64,000 nt of DNA from Streptomyces sp. NBC_00306 (GTDB lineage Bacteria; Actinomycetota; Actinomycetes; Streptomycetales; Streptomycetaceae): assembly GCF_036169555.1 (NCBI RefSeq), contig NZ_CP108032.1:2232001-2296000 (forward strand). The letters are read 5' to 3'. Positions 16,002 to 24,222 of the stretch are shown here, piece after piece. The stretch's first letter is position 1, and every line of letters starts with the position of its first letter. The notes under the pieces were generated by a model that was not told the DNA's origin, searched no databases, and was given only the letters and a program-made list of their open reading frames with translations. The position numbers and the translations under genes are program-made.

Positions 16002-17363
16002 CTACAGCACCGGCAGGTTCTTCCGCAGTTCGAAGGCCGTGACCTCGCTGCGGTACTCCTCCCACTCCGACTTCTTGTTGCGCAGGAAGAAGTCGAACAC
16101 ATGCTCCCCCAGCGTCTCCGCCACCAGTTCGCTGCGCTCCATCAGCGAGATCGCCTCGCCCAGGTTCTGCGGCAGCGGTTCGATGCCCATCGCGCGGCGT
16201 TCCGCGTCCGAGAGCGCCCACACGTCGTCGTCCGCGCCGGCCGGGAGTTCGTAGCCCTCCTCGATGCCCTTCAGACCCGCCGCCAGCAGCACCGCGTACG
16301 TCAGGTACGGGTTCGCGCCGGAGTCGATCGAGCGGACCTCCACGCGGGCCGAGCCCGTCTTGCCCGGCTTGTACATCGGGACCCGGATCAGGGCCGAGCG
16401 GTTGTTGTGGCCCCAGCAGATGTACGAGGGGGCCTCGCCGCCCGCGCCCGCGCTGCGGGCCGAGCCGCCCCAGATGCGCTTGTAGGAGTTGACCCACTGG
16501 TTGGTGACGGCCGAGATCTCGGCCGCGTGCGTGAGCAGGCCCGCGATGAAGGACCGGCCGACCTTGGAGAGCTGGTACTCCGCGCCCGACTCGTAGAAGG
16601 CGTTCCGGTCGCCCTCGAAGAGCGAGAGGTGGGTGTGCATGCCCGAGCCCGGGTATTCGCTGAACGGCTTGGGCATGAAGGTCGCCTGAACACCCTGTTC
16701 CAGCGCGACCTGCTTCATGACCAGGCGGAAGGTCATGATGTTGTCCGCCGTGGAGAGCGCGTCCGCGTACCGCAGGTCGATCTCCTGCTGGCCCGGCGCG
16801 CCCTCGTGGTGGCTGAACTCGACCGAGATGCCCATGGATTCGAGCATGGTGATCGCCTGCCGGCGGAAGTCCATGCCGACGTTCTGGGGGGTGTGGTCGA
16901 AGTAGCCGGAGTTGTCCGCGGGCACCGGGCGCGTCCCGTCGAGGGGCTTGTCCTTCAGCAGGAAGAACTCGATCTCGGGATGCGTGTAGAACGTGAAGCC
17001 CAGGTCCGAGGTGCGCGCGAGGATCCGCTTGAGGACGAAGCGCGGGTCCGCGAAGGACGGGGAGCCGTCGGGCATCAGGATGTCGCAGAACATCCGGGCG
17101 GTCCCGGGGGCCTCTGCGCGCCAGGGCAGGATCTGGAAGGTGCTCGGATCGGGCTTGGCGATCATGTCGGACTCGTAGACGCGCGCGAAGCCCTCGATGG
17201 CGGAGCCGTCGAAGCCGATGCCTTCGTCGAAGGCCTGTTCCAGCTCGGCCGGGGCCACCGCGACCGACTTCAGGAAGCCGAGTACGTCGGTGAACCACAG
17301 GCGCACGAAGCGGATGTCGCGCTCCTCGAGCGTACGGAGCACGAATTCCTGCTGCTTATCCAT
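16002..17363 (-). CDS. glnA2: Glutamine-synthetase-family enzyme GlnA2
   Basis: 453-residue glutamine synthetase type I fold. N-terminal beta-grasp: FVLRTLEERDIRFVRLWFTD, GIGFDGSAIEGFARVYESDM. Catalytic domain: EIEFFLLKD, HHEGAPGQQEIDLRYADAL, GSGMHTHLSL, NQWVNSYKRI and RVEVRSIDSGANPY. The glutamate-flap and metal ligands therefore look intact. The tyrosine motif that GlnE adenylylates (NLYDLP-like) is not present; the corresponding region reads AERRAMGIEPLPQNL. In S. coelicolor the homologue GlnA2 was reported as a gamma-glutamylpolyamine synthetase rather than a true glutamine synthetase, so that role is likely here. ATG at 17361-17363 has AAGGA upstream. A strong terminator follows. Confidence 0.9.
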   Translation of the reverse strand: MDKQQEFVLRTLEERDIRFVRLWFTDVLGFLKSVAVAPAELEQAFDEGIGFDGSAIEGFARVYESDMIAKPDPSTFQILPWRAEAPGTARMFCDILMPDGSPSFADPRFVLKRILARTSDLGFTFYTHPEIEFFLLKDKPLDGTRPVPADNSGYFDHTPQNVGMDFRRQAITMLESMGISVEFSHHEGAPGQQEIDLRYADALSTADNIMTFRLVMKQVALEQGVQATFMPKPFSEYPGSGMHTHLSLFEGDRNAFYESGAEYQLSKVGRSFIAGLLTHAAEISAVTNQWVNSYKRIWGGSARSAGAGGEAPSYICWGHNNRSALIRVPMYKPGKTGSARVEVRSIDSGANPYLTYAVLLAAGLKGIEEGYELPAGADDDVWALSDAERRAMGIEPLPQNLGEAISLMERSELVAETLGEHVFDFFLRNKKSEWEEYRSEVTAFELRKNLPVL

Positions 17364-17644
17364 GTCAACCCAATCCTTGCTGGTCAAGCCGCCTGCTACC
17401 GCGAGCATCCCACCCATGGGTTTCAGGCAGGTTGCGAACCCGGGCTGAGCCCATTGTGGGTCAGGGCACACCGGGAGACGACCCTGAGTCCCCTCTCACC
17501 TGTGGCGGGCGTGTTCCGCGGGCCGCGACCGGGGTGGGAGGGCTGCTCCGGAGGCCGGTCACGAGGGCCGGAAGCGGCCGGTCGCGGGGGCCGGGAACGG
17601 AGCCCCCGTTCCGGCGGGCCGCCCCGCTCGCTACGATCGCGGCC

Positions 17645-17992
17645 ATGGGGGGCCCTCGGCTCACGCGCACCATGCGTCCCGTGGCACTGCTGAGTGCCGT
17701 GGCGACGCTCCTCGGCGCGCTCTTCATCTGCCCGAGCGCGTCGGCCGACCACCACACCGCGGTGCCGGACACGACGGTGGCCGCGTACTCGTGCCCGTAC
17801 GACGACGGTGCCTGCGGGCTGCTGCCCATGGTCAGCCCCGCCGTGCTCACGGCTCCGCCGCTCGACCCTCCGCAGGCCGCGGAGGAGCAGCTGCCGCGGC
17901 TGGACCGCCCGGCCGGCACGGCCCGGCCTCCCCATGCCACCGCGCTGCCCCGCGCTCCGAGCCTGCACGTCCTTCAGGTGCTGCGGACCTGA
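17645..17992 (+). CDS. Small secreted or membrane-anchored protein upstream of DUF3105
   Basis: 115 residues. After a short basic start (MGGPRLTRTMRPVALLS) there is a hydrophobic signal (ALLSAVATLLGALFICPSASA) ending in an SASA-type cleavage site, then an exported part with DHH, a CPYDDGAC cysteine pair and a proline-rich tail. The Cys pair and His residues could bind metal. Start candidates are ATG 17645 and ATG 17672, neither with a strong ribosome-binding site. It is 58 bp upstream of the DUF3105 gene on the same strand and probably part of the same envelope cassette. I recognise no named family with certainty. Confidence 0.6.
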   Translation: MGGPRLTRTMRPVALLSAVATLLGALFICPSASADHHTAVPDTTVAAYSCPYDDGACGLLPMVSPAVLTAPPLDPPQAAEEQLPRLDRPAGTARPPHATALPRAPSLHVLQVLRT

Positions 17993-18050
17993 GTCGTCCC
18001 GCACCTCCCCCGCCCCCACTGATCACTTCATTGACGAAGGACGACACATC

Positions 18051-18692
18051 ATGGCTTCCCGCACCAACGACCGCCGGGCCCGGATAGAGGAGATGCGCCG
18101 CGCCGAGCAGGCGCGCGAGCGCCGCGGGCGCATCATCACGATCGCCATCAGCGGTGTCGTCGTGGCCGGTCTGGTCGGCTTCGGCGTCTTCGTCCTCAAC
18201 AAGGAGTCCGAGAAGAAGGACCAGCAGGTCGCCGAGGCGAAGGCGCCGGTCACCGGCGAGAAGTCCTGGGACGCCAAGAAGCTCGGGCGCAACCATGTCG
18301 CCAAGGCCGTCAGCTACCCCATGAAGCCGCCGGTCGGCGGTGACCACAACCAGGTCTGGATGAACTGCAACGGCGACGTCTACACGGAGCCCGTCCCCGA
18401 CGTGAACGCGGTGCACTCGCTGGAGCACGGCGCCGTGTGGGTGACGTACAACGACAAGGCCCCGGCCGGTGAGGTCAGCAAGCTCGCCGACAAGGTGAAG
18501 AAGACGCCGTACACGATGATGAGCCCGGTCAAGGACCAGGCGGGCGCCATCATGATCTCCGCGTGGGGCAAGCAGGTCACCGTGGACAGCGCGAGCGACA
18601 AGCGCGTGAGCCAGTTCTTCACCAAGTACGTGCAGGGCCCGCAGACGCCCGAGCCGGGCGCCGCGTGCACCAACGGTCTGGGTGGCAAGTGA
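18051..18692 (+). CDS. DUF3105 membrane-anchored extracytoplasmic protein
   Basis: 213 residues. A charged cytoplasmic N-terminus (RRARIEEMRRAEQARERRGR, coiled-coil-like) leads into one membrane segment (IITIAISGVVVAGLVGFGVF). The outer domain has the DUF3105 signature PPVGGDHNQVWMNCNGDVY and VHSLEHGAVWVTY, with conserved His and Cys residues. No biochemical role is established that I know of. ATG 18051 follows a GAAGGACGACAC stretch, an acceptable ribosome-binding site. Its TGA overlaps the GTG of the DUF305 gene by 4 nt, so the two are translationally coupled and probably work together outside the membrane. Confidence 0.88.
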   Translation: MASRTNDRRARIEEMRRAEQARERRGRIITIAISGVVVAGLVGFGVFVLNKESEKKDQQVAEAKAPVTGEKSWDAKKLGRNHVAKAVSYPMKPPVGGDHNQVWMNCNGDVYTEPVPDVNAVHSLEHGAVWVTYNDKAPAGEVSKLADKVKKTPYTMMSPVKDQAGAIMISAWGKQVTVDSASDKRVSQFFTKYVQGPQTPEPGAACTNGLGGK

Positions 18693-19360
18693 TCCGTATG
18701 ACCCGTACGCACTGGGCGGCCGTCGTGGCGGTCGTCCTGGCACTGCTGTTCGCGGGGGCCGCCACGGTGGCCTCCGCGGGTGGTGGTGACTCCGCCATGG
18801 CCGCGACGCCGACGGCGGATTCGGCGGACGCCGGGTTCGCGCGCGACATGGCGGTCCATCACCAGCAGGCGGTGGAGATGTCGTTCATCGTGCGCGACGG
18901 TACGCAGGACGAGGAGGTCCGCCGGCTGGCGTACGACATCGCCAACACCCAGGCCAACCAGCGCGGCATGATGCTGGGCTGGCTGGATCTGTGGGGCCTG
19001 CCGAAGGTCGCGGCGGACCGTGAGCCGATGGCCTGGATGGCCGGCGACGCGAAGGGCGGCCACGGCGGCCACGGCGGGACCGGTCATCAGGCCGAGGACG
19101 GCTCGCTGATGCCAGGCATGGCGACCAAGGCGGATGTGGAGCGGCTGGACAAGGCCGTGGGCAAGCAGGCGGAGATCGAGTATCTCCAGCTGATGATCGT
19201 CCACCACAACGGCGGGATCTCCATGGCCAAGGGCTGTGTGGAGCTGTGCACGGTCGGTGCGGAGCGGGACCTCGCGGCGGGCATGGTCGCCGCGCAGGAG
19301 TCGGAGGTCGCCCTGATGGTGGACCTGCTGCACAAGCGGGGCGCGGACGCCCGGTCCTGA
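18689..19360 (+). CDS. DUF305 exported four-helix (ferritin-like) protein
   Basis: 223 residues with a signal segment (AAVVAVVLALLFAGAATVASA) and two copies of the DUF305 helix pair. The first has FARDMAVHHQQAVEMS and the second LQLMIVHHNGGISMA, each with a His-His pair suited to metal binding. Between them is a His/Gly-rich loop (GGHGGHGGTGHQ). DUF305 proteins are often linked with copper handling; that role is not shown here. GTG 18689 overlaps the DUF3105 stop; ATG 18698 three codons later is an alternative. A 220-bp gap with short CGGTACGG repeats follows, with no clear terminator. Confidence 0.88.
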   Translation: MIRMTRTHWAAVVAVVLALLFAGAATVASAGGGDSAMAATPTADSADAGFARDMAVHHQQAVEMSFIVRDGTQDEEVRRLAYDIANTQANQRGMMLGWLDLWGLPKVAADREPMAWMAGDAKGGHGGHGGTGHQAEDGSLMPGMATKADVERLDKAVGKQAEIEYLQLMIVHHNGGISMAKGCVELCTVGAERDLAAGMVAAQESEVALMVDLLHKRGADARS

Positions 19361-19580
19361 ACACCCGGTCCGCGGGGGTGGGTTCGGTACGACCTGGCCC
19401 GGTCCGGTACGGGCCTGCCGCGCGGATGCCTCCGGTACGGGCCGCCCGGGTCCGTACCGGACGGCCGGGTCGCTCGGGACGGGCCGCCGCGGCGGGTCCG
19501 TCCGGCCCACACCGATGCCGTACGCACGCGTCTCAGCGACCCCGACCGCGCCCGCTCCCCCGCCTGCGGTCCCGCCCGCC

Positions 19581-20021
19581 TCAGTGTCCGTCCGGCCCCG
19601 TCAGCCGCCAGGTGATCCGGGGCGGGCGGACCGCCGCGCACAGCGGCATTCCGCAGCTGTCCGTCAGGGCGAGCGCGGTCTCCGCCGTACCGCCGGACGC
19701 CGCCCCCTCCGGCAGATCGGCGAGGAAGAACTTCGCCCGGCGGAACATCGCGAACTCGCCGCTGTCCGGAAGCTCGCCCCACGTCAGATAGACGAAGCGC
19801 TCCCCGCGCCGCCCCTGGACGTACGGGCCGCGGAAGTCGGCCGATCCGTCGGCGGCCTCGACCGTCTCGACCGGGATGTGGAACACCGCCTCGGCCTCGT
19901 CGGCCCGCACCAACTGGTCCGGCTCGCGGCCGCGCTGGGTGCCCACATGGATGTCGCGGTAGTCGCCGCACACGCTGCCGGGCAGCTCGCGGCCCGTGAT
20001 CCGCAGGGTCAGCCGTGCCAT
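19581..20021 (-). CDS. DUF5990-like conserved protein
   Basis: 146-residue soluble protein: MARLTLRITGRELPGSVCGD, FHIPVETVEAADGSADFRGP, VYLTWGELPDSGEFAMFRRA. This pattern corresponds to the DUF5990 proteins of actinobacteria, whose function is unknown; an all-beta fold is likely. ATG at 20019-20021 has AGGAGG about 6 nt upstream, which selects it over a longer frame reaching 20159. Its first 13 bp overlap the end of the upstream hydrolase gene on the same strand, indicating an operon. Confidence 0.7.
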   Translation of the reverse strand: MARLTLRITGRELPGSVCGDYRDIHVGTQRGREPDQLVRADEAEAVFHIPVETVEAADGSADFRGPYVQGRRGERFVYLTWGELPDSGEFAMFRRAKFFLADLPEGAASGGTAETALALTDSCGMPLCAAVRPPRITWRLTGPDGH

Positions 20022-20851
20022 GCCGGGACCTCCTGGTGGCTGTCGAGTACGGCCGCGGCCACCACAGCCGGCCGGTCGAGCATCATCAGATGGCCGGCCG
20101 CGACCTCCTGGAACCGGGCGCCGAGCAGCTCCGCGAACGCCCGCTGCCGGGCCGTCCACCGGCTCCCCGCCGCGTCGGCGGCGAGCACGGTGACCGGTAC
20201 CTCCGGCAGGGCGTACCGCTCGCGCAGGTCGAGGAGTTCGGCGGCGACCGCGCGGTAGTGGGTGTTCTCCAGCAGCGCGCCGCGCAGGACGCGCGAGGTG
20301 CCGTAGCAGCGCCGTACGAGATCCGCGGGTGCCGGGTCGCCACCGCCCGTGCGGGACAGCCGTACGGCCGCGCGCCGGGTCGGCGGGCCGAGGACGGCCG
20401 GTGCCCCGAGGACTCCCAGCGCCCTGCCGACCGCGCCGGTGACCGCGGTGCGTACAGCGGGCGCGGCCGGTCTGCGCGCACCCTCCTCGATGCTGGAGTC
20501 GACGAGGACGACGGCCGCGGTACGGGCGGGGTGGAGCCGGGCGAAGGCCTCGGCGTGGAACCCGGCGATCGAATGGCCCACCACCGTCACCGGCCCGTGG
20601 GTCCCGAGCGCGTCGAGCAGGCCCGCGATGCGGTGGGCCTCGCCGGCGGCCGAGGGCGGCACGGCGGCGGGGGCGCTGAGCCCGTGTCCCGGCCGGTCGA
20701 AGCGGACGACCGTGCGGTGCGGTGCGAGGAGGGGTACGACGGGGTCCCAGTCGAACCAGCTCATGGCGAGGCCGGCGCTCAGGACGCAGACCGGGCCGCT
20801 GCCCTCGACGACCACATGGTGCGCCACCCCGCCCACCCGTACGAACGTCAC
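20009..20851 (-). CDS. Alpha/beta-hydrolase
   Basis: 280-residue hydrolase of the alpha/beta fold: oxyanion strand VCVLSAGLAMSWFDW, FDRPGHGLS, nucleophile elbow VVGHSIAGFHAE with Ser, catalytic Asp probably in VTVLAADAAG and His in AAGHLMMLDRP. The substrate class cannot be told: esterase, epoxide hydrolase and haloperoxidase-like enzymes share these motifs. GTG at 20849-20851 follows GAGAGG; the frame is open further upstream. It overlaps the DUF5990-like gene by 13 bp and is divergent from nadE across a 235-bp gap. Confidence 0.8.
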   Translation of the reverse strand: MTFVRVGGVAHHVVVEGSGPVCVLSAGLAMSWFDWDPVVPLLAPHRTVVRFDRPGHGLSAPAAVPPSAAGEAHRIAGLLDALGTHGPVTVVGHSIAGFHAEAFARLHPARTAAVVLVDSSIEEGARRPAAPAVRTAVTGAVGRALGVLGAPAVLGPPTRRAAVRLSRTGGGDPAPADLVRRCYGTSRVLRGALLENTHYRAVAAELLDLRERYALPEVPVTVLAADAAGSRWTARQRAFAELLGARFQEVAAGHLMMLDRPAVVAAAVLDSHQEVPAWHG

Positions 20852-21073
20852 TGCGCCCCGCCTCTCCCCGCCCCTGCCGATGACGGCACGTGAGTTTCCC
20901 GCCAGCCTGCCACGAGCGGCGGCCGGTCGGCCCCGCACCCCGGCCGGCGCCGCCCGTTCCGCGCGGGCGAGCGGGTGCGGCCGGTGCTCCGCAACGGCAC
21001 GAGGCGGTGGCACCTCACCCCCGCGCTGCAGCGCATCTCTGCCTCCCCCAGGACATCGCGTCAGAAAGACGAT

Positions 21074-21079
21074 TACACT
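21074..21079 (+). promoter_or_regulatory. Probable -10 box for a leaderless nadE transcript
   Basis: TACACT lies 7 nt before the GTG start of nadE, where a transcript would begin at or within a base or two of the start codon. No ribosome-binding site is present. The -35 is weak (GGACAT at 21051-21056, 17-bp spacing). Confidence 0.5.
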
Positions 21080-21086
21080 GGGCCGC

Positions 21087-22841
21087 GTGCCTCAACTACG
21101 TCTCGCTCTGAATCAGATCGACTCGACCGTCGGCGACCTCACCGGCAACGCCGAGGCGATCGTGCACTGGACCCGGCACTCCGCCGAGCAGGGGGCGCAC
21201 CTCGTCGCCTTCCCCGAGATGGTGCTGACCGGCTACCCCGTCGAGGACCTGGCCCTGCGGTCGTCCTTCGTGGAGGCGTCCCGGGCCGCCGTGCGAGCAC
21301 TCGCGGTGCGGCTCGACGACGAGGGCTTCGGCGAACTGCCCGTGATCCTCGGGTTTCTCGACCGCGCCGAGCACGCCCAACCGAAGTACGGCCAGCCGGC
21401 GGGGGCGCCCCGGAACGCGGCCGCCGTGCTGCACCGGGGCGAGGTGGTGCTGACGTTCGCCAAGCACCACCTGCCCAACTACGGCGTCTTCGACGAGTTC
21501 CGCTACTTCATGCCCGGCGACACGATGCCGGTGATCCGGGTGCACGGCGTCGATGTCGCGCTCGCGATCTGCGAGGACCTCTGGCAGGACGGCGGGCGGG
21601 TACCGGCCGCCCGCTCCGCCGGTGCCGGGCTGCTGGTCTCCATCAACGCCTCGCCGTACGAGCAGGACAAGGACGACACCCGGCTGGAACTGGTGCGCAA
21701 GCGCGCCCAGGAGGCCGGCTGCACCACCGCGTACCTGGCGATGATCGGCGGACAGGACGAGCTGGTCTTCGACGGTGACTCGATCGTGGTCGACGCGCGG
21801 GGTGAAGTCGTCGCGCGTGCACCGCAGTTCGCGGAGGGCTGTGTCGTCCTCGACCTGGAGCTGCCCGCCGCGGGCGAGGTGCCGTCGGGGGTGGTGGACG
21901 ACGGGCTGCGGATCGACCACGTCGTCGTCTCCGAGGACCCGCTGCCCGCCTACGAGGCGGAGGTGCCGGGCGGGTACGCCGAGCGCCTGGAGGACGACGA
22001 GGAGGTGTACTCCGCGCTGGTCGTGGGCCTGCGCGCGTACGCCGCCAAGAACGGCTTCCGTTCGGTGCTGGTCGGGCTGTCGGGCGGTATCGACTCGGCG
22101 CTCGTCGCCGCCATCGCCTGCGACGCGCTCGGCGCGCAGAACGTGTACGGCGTCTCCATGCCGTCGAAGTACTCCTCGGACCACTCCAAGGGCGACGCGG
22201 CCGAGCTGGCCCGCCGCACGGGGCTCAACTTCCGCACGGTGTCGATCGAGCCGATGTTCGACGCGTACATGGGCTCGCTCTCCCTCACCGGCCTCGCCGA
22301 GGAGAACCTCCAGTCACGGCTGCGCGGCACGATGCTGATGGCCCTGTCCAACCAGGAGGGTCACATCGTGCTCGCGCCGGGCAACAAGTCCGAGCTGGCG
22401 GTGGGGTACTCGACGCTGTACGGCGACTCGGTCGGCGCGTACGGGCCGATCAAGGACGTCTACAAGACGACCGTGTTCCGGCTCGCGCGGTGGCGCAACC
22501 GCGCCGCCGAGGAGCGCGGTCAGGTGCCGCCGATCCCGGAGGCCTCGATCAGCAAGCCGCCGAGCGCCGAACTGCGCCCCGGCCAGGTCGACACCGACTC
22601 GCTGCCGGACTACGACGTGCTGGACCGGATCCTCGCGATGTACGTGGACCGGGACCAGGGCAAGGACGCGATCGTCGAGGCCGGGTTCGACGAGGAGCTG
22701 GTCGCGAAGACGCTGCGGATGGTGGACACGGCGGAGTACAAGCGACGCCAGTACCCGCCGGGCACCAAGATCTCGGCGAAGGGCTTCGGCAAGGACCGGC
22801 GGCTGCCGATCACGAACCGCTGGCGCGAGACGACGGGCTGA
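21087..22841 (+). CDS. nadE: Glutamine-dependent NAD+ synthetase
   Basis: 584-residue two-domain enzyme that makes NAD from nicotinate adenine dinucleotide, ATP and glutamine. The N-terminal nitrilase-type glutaminase has its triad: Glu in FPEMVLTGYP, Lys in FAKHHLPNYGVFDE and Cys in AICEDLW near residue 161. The C-terminal synthetase has the ATP-pyrophosphatase loop VGLSGGIDSALVAA near residue 331, plus LAPGNKSELAVGYSTLYGD and YPPGTKISAKGFGKDRRLPI. GTG 21087 gives the normal start (VPQLRLALNQI) and has no ribosome-binding site, so the transcript may be leaderless. The last 32 bp overlap the convergent MFS gene. Confidence 0.96.
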   Translation: MPQLRLALNQIDSTVGDLTGNAEAIVHWTRHSAEQGAHLVAFPEMVLTGYPVEDLALRSSFVEASRAAVRALAVRLDDEGFGELPVILGFLDRAEHAQPKYGQPAGAPRNAAAVLHRGEVVLTFAKHHLPNYGVFDEFRYFMPGDTMPVIRVHGVDVALAICEDLWQDGGRVPAARSAGAGLLVSINASPYEQDKDDTRLELVRKRAQEAGCTTAYLAMIGGQDELVFDGDSIVVDARGEVVARAPQFAEGCVVLDLELPAAGEVPSGVVDDGLRIDHVVVSEDPLPAYEAEVPGGYAERLEDDEEVYSALVVGLRAYAAKNGFRSVLVGLSGGIDSALVAAIACDALGAQNVYGVSMPSKYSSDHSKGDAAELARRTGLNFRTVSIEPMFDAYMGSLSLTGLAEENLQSRLRGTMLMALSNQEGHIVLAPGNKSELAVGYSTLYGDSVGAYGPIKDVYKTTVFRLARWRNRAAEERGQVPPIPEASISKPPSAELRPGQVDTDSLPDYDVLDRILAMYVDRDQGKDAIVEAGFDEELVAKTLRMVDTAEYKRRQYPPGTKISAKGFGKDRRLPITNRWRETTG

Positions 22842-24042
22842 CCTCGCGCTGTCCGGACTGAGGGGGGCTTCCCGCGGCGATGACGCGGGAGGTCCCCTTC
22901 GCCGTACGGTCCAGCAGTCCGGCGGCCGCGGCGATGCCCAGTCCGGCCACCGCGAGCACGGCGCCGACCAGCATCGGGGACGTCCAGCCCCAGCCCGCCG
23001 CGATGGCCGCGCCACCGAGCCAGGCGCCGCCCGCGTTGGCGAGGTTGAACGCGGAGTGGTTGGAGGCGGATGCCAGGGTCGGTGCGTCCTTGGCCTTGTT
23101 CATCACCAGCATCTGCAGCGGGGTCGTGGTCATGAAACCGACCGCGCCGAGGACGACGACGGTGACCAGGGCGGCCGCCTGGTGGTGCACGGTGAAGCGG
23201 AACGCCACCAGCACGATCGCGAGGGCGGCGAGCGATCCGTACAGCGTGGGGCGCAGCGCCCGGTCGGTGAGCGGTCCCGCGGCCAGCGCGCCGAGCGTCA
23301 TGCCGATGCCGAACAGCGCGAGGACGAGGGTGACGGAGGACTCGCCGAAGCCCATGACCTCGGTGGTCATCGAGGCCAGGTACGAGTAGACGGCGAAGAC
23401 GCCCGCGAAGCCGAAGACGGCGGTGAGCAGGCCGAGGAGCACCTGGCGGTTGCCGAGGGCGCGCATCTCCCGGCCGAGGCTCTGGTGGTCGTCGACGGGT
23501 ATCCGCGGGACGAGCCGGGCGAGCGCCGCCATGGCGACCAGTCCGATCACGGTGACCACGAGGAAGGTGGCGCGCCAGCCGAGGTGCTGGCCGAGGAGGG
23601 TGGCGGCGGGAACACCGACGATGTTGGCGACGGTGAGGCCGAGGAACATCGTGGCCACGGCCCGCGCCTGCCGCCCGTCGGCGACCAGCCGGGCTGCGAC
23701 GACGGCGCCGACGCCGAAGAACGCCCCGTGCGGAAGACCGGCGAGCACCCGGCCCGCGACGAGCCAGCCGAAGCCGGGGGCGAGCGCGGAGGCGAGGTTG
23801 CCGACGACGAAGAGCGCCATCAGGAGCAGCAGCATCTTCTTGCGCGGGATGCGTGAGCCGACGGCGGTGAGCAGGGGCGCGCCGAGTACGACGCCGATCG
23901 CGTACGCGGAGACGAGATACCCCGCGGTGGGGACGGAGGTGCCGAGGTCGTCGGCGACGTTGGGCAGCAGGCCCATCATCACGAATTCTGTGGTGCCGAT
24001 GCCGAAGGCGGAGACGGCAAGCGCGAGCAGCGCCAGGGGCAT
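22810..24042 (-). CDS. MFS exporter, DHA1 (AraJ/drug efflux) type
   Basis: 410-residue, 12-segment major facilitator protein. N-terminal helix FGIGTTEFVMMGLLPNVADD and the GAPLLTAVGSRIPRKKML loop (the MFS motif between helices 2 and 3) place it in the DHA1 proton-antiport group, together with GLPHGAFFGVGAVVAARLV. It would export a small drug or sugar-like molecule; the substrate is unknown. ATG at 24040-24042 has GAAAGG upstream. A GTAAG-TTCC-TTTAC inverted repeat about 25 bp upstream (24065-24078) may be an operator for an unlinked HxlR/MarR-type regulator. The 3' end overlaps nadE tail-to-tail by 32 bp. Confidence 0.88.
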   Translation of the reverse strand: MPLALLALAVSAFGIGTTEFVMMGLLPNVADDLGTSVPTAGYLVSAYAIGVVLGAPLLTAVGSRIPRKKMLLLLMALFVVGNLASALAPGFGWLVAGRVLAGLPHGAFFGVGAVVAARLVADGRQARAVATMFLGLTVANIVGVPAATLLGQHLGWRATFLVVTVIGLVAMAALARLVPRIPVDDHQSLGREMRALGNRQVLLGLLTAVFGFAGVFAVYSYLASMTTEVMGFGESSVTLVLALFGIGMTLGALAAGPLTDRALRPTLYGSLAALAIVLVAFRFTVHHQAAALVTVVVLGAVGFMTTTPLQMLVMNKAKDAPTLASASNHSAFNLANAGGAWLGGAAIAAGWGWTSPMLVGAVLAVAGLGIAAAAGLLDRTAKGTSRVIAAGSPPQSGQREVSPSSRASGS

Positions 24043-24064
24043 GGGGGTGGGCCTTTCACAACAC

Positions 24065-24078
24065 GTAAGTTCCTTTAC
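24065..24078. promoter_or_regulatory. Possible operator upstream of MFS gene
   Basis: GTAAG and TTTAC flank TTCC, an imperfect 14-bp dyad in an unusually AT-rich patch immediately upstream of the MFS start. Similar dyads serve winged-helix regulators of exporters. No regulator gene is adjacent. Confidence 0.4.
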
Positions 24079-24222
24079 TGAACAAAGGGTCTCACGAGCT
24101 GGGTCCCCCGGGTGAACGCCGGGTTTCGGTCCGGGGTCCCCGGCGGGCCCGCGGGGACCCGGAGACCTCGCGGACCTTGAGGACCACGCGGACCCGCGGA
24201 CCCCGCGGACCGCAGACCGCGG

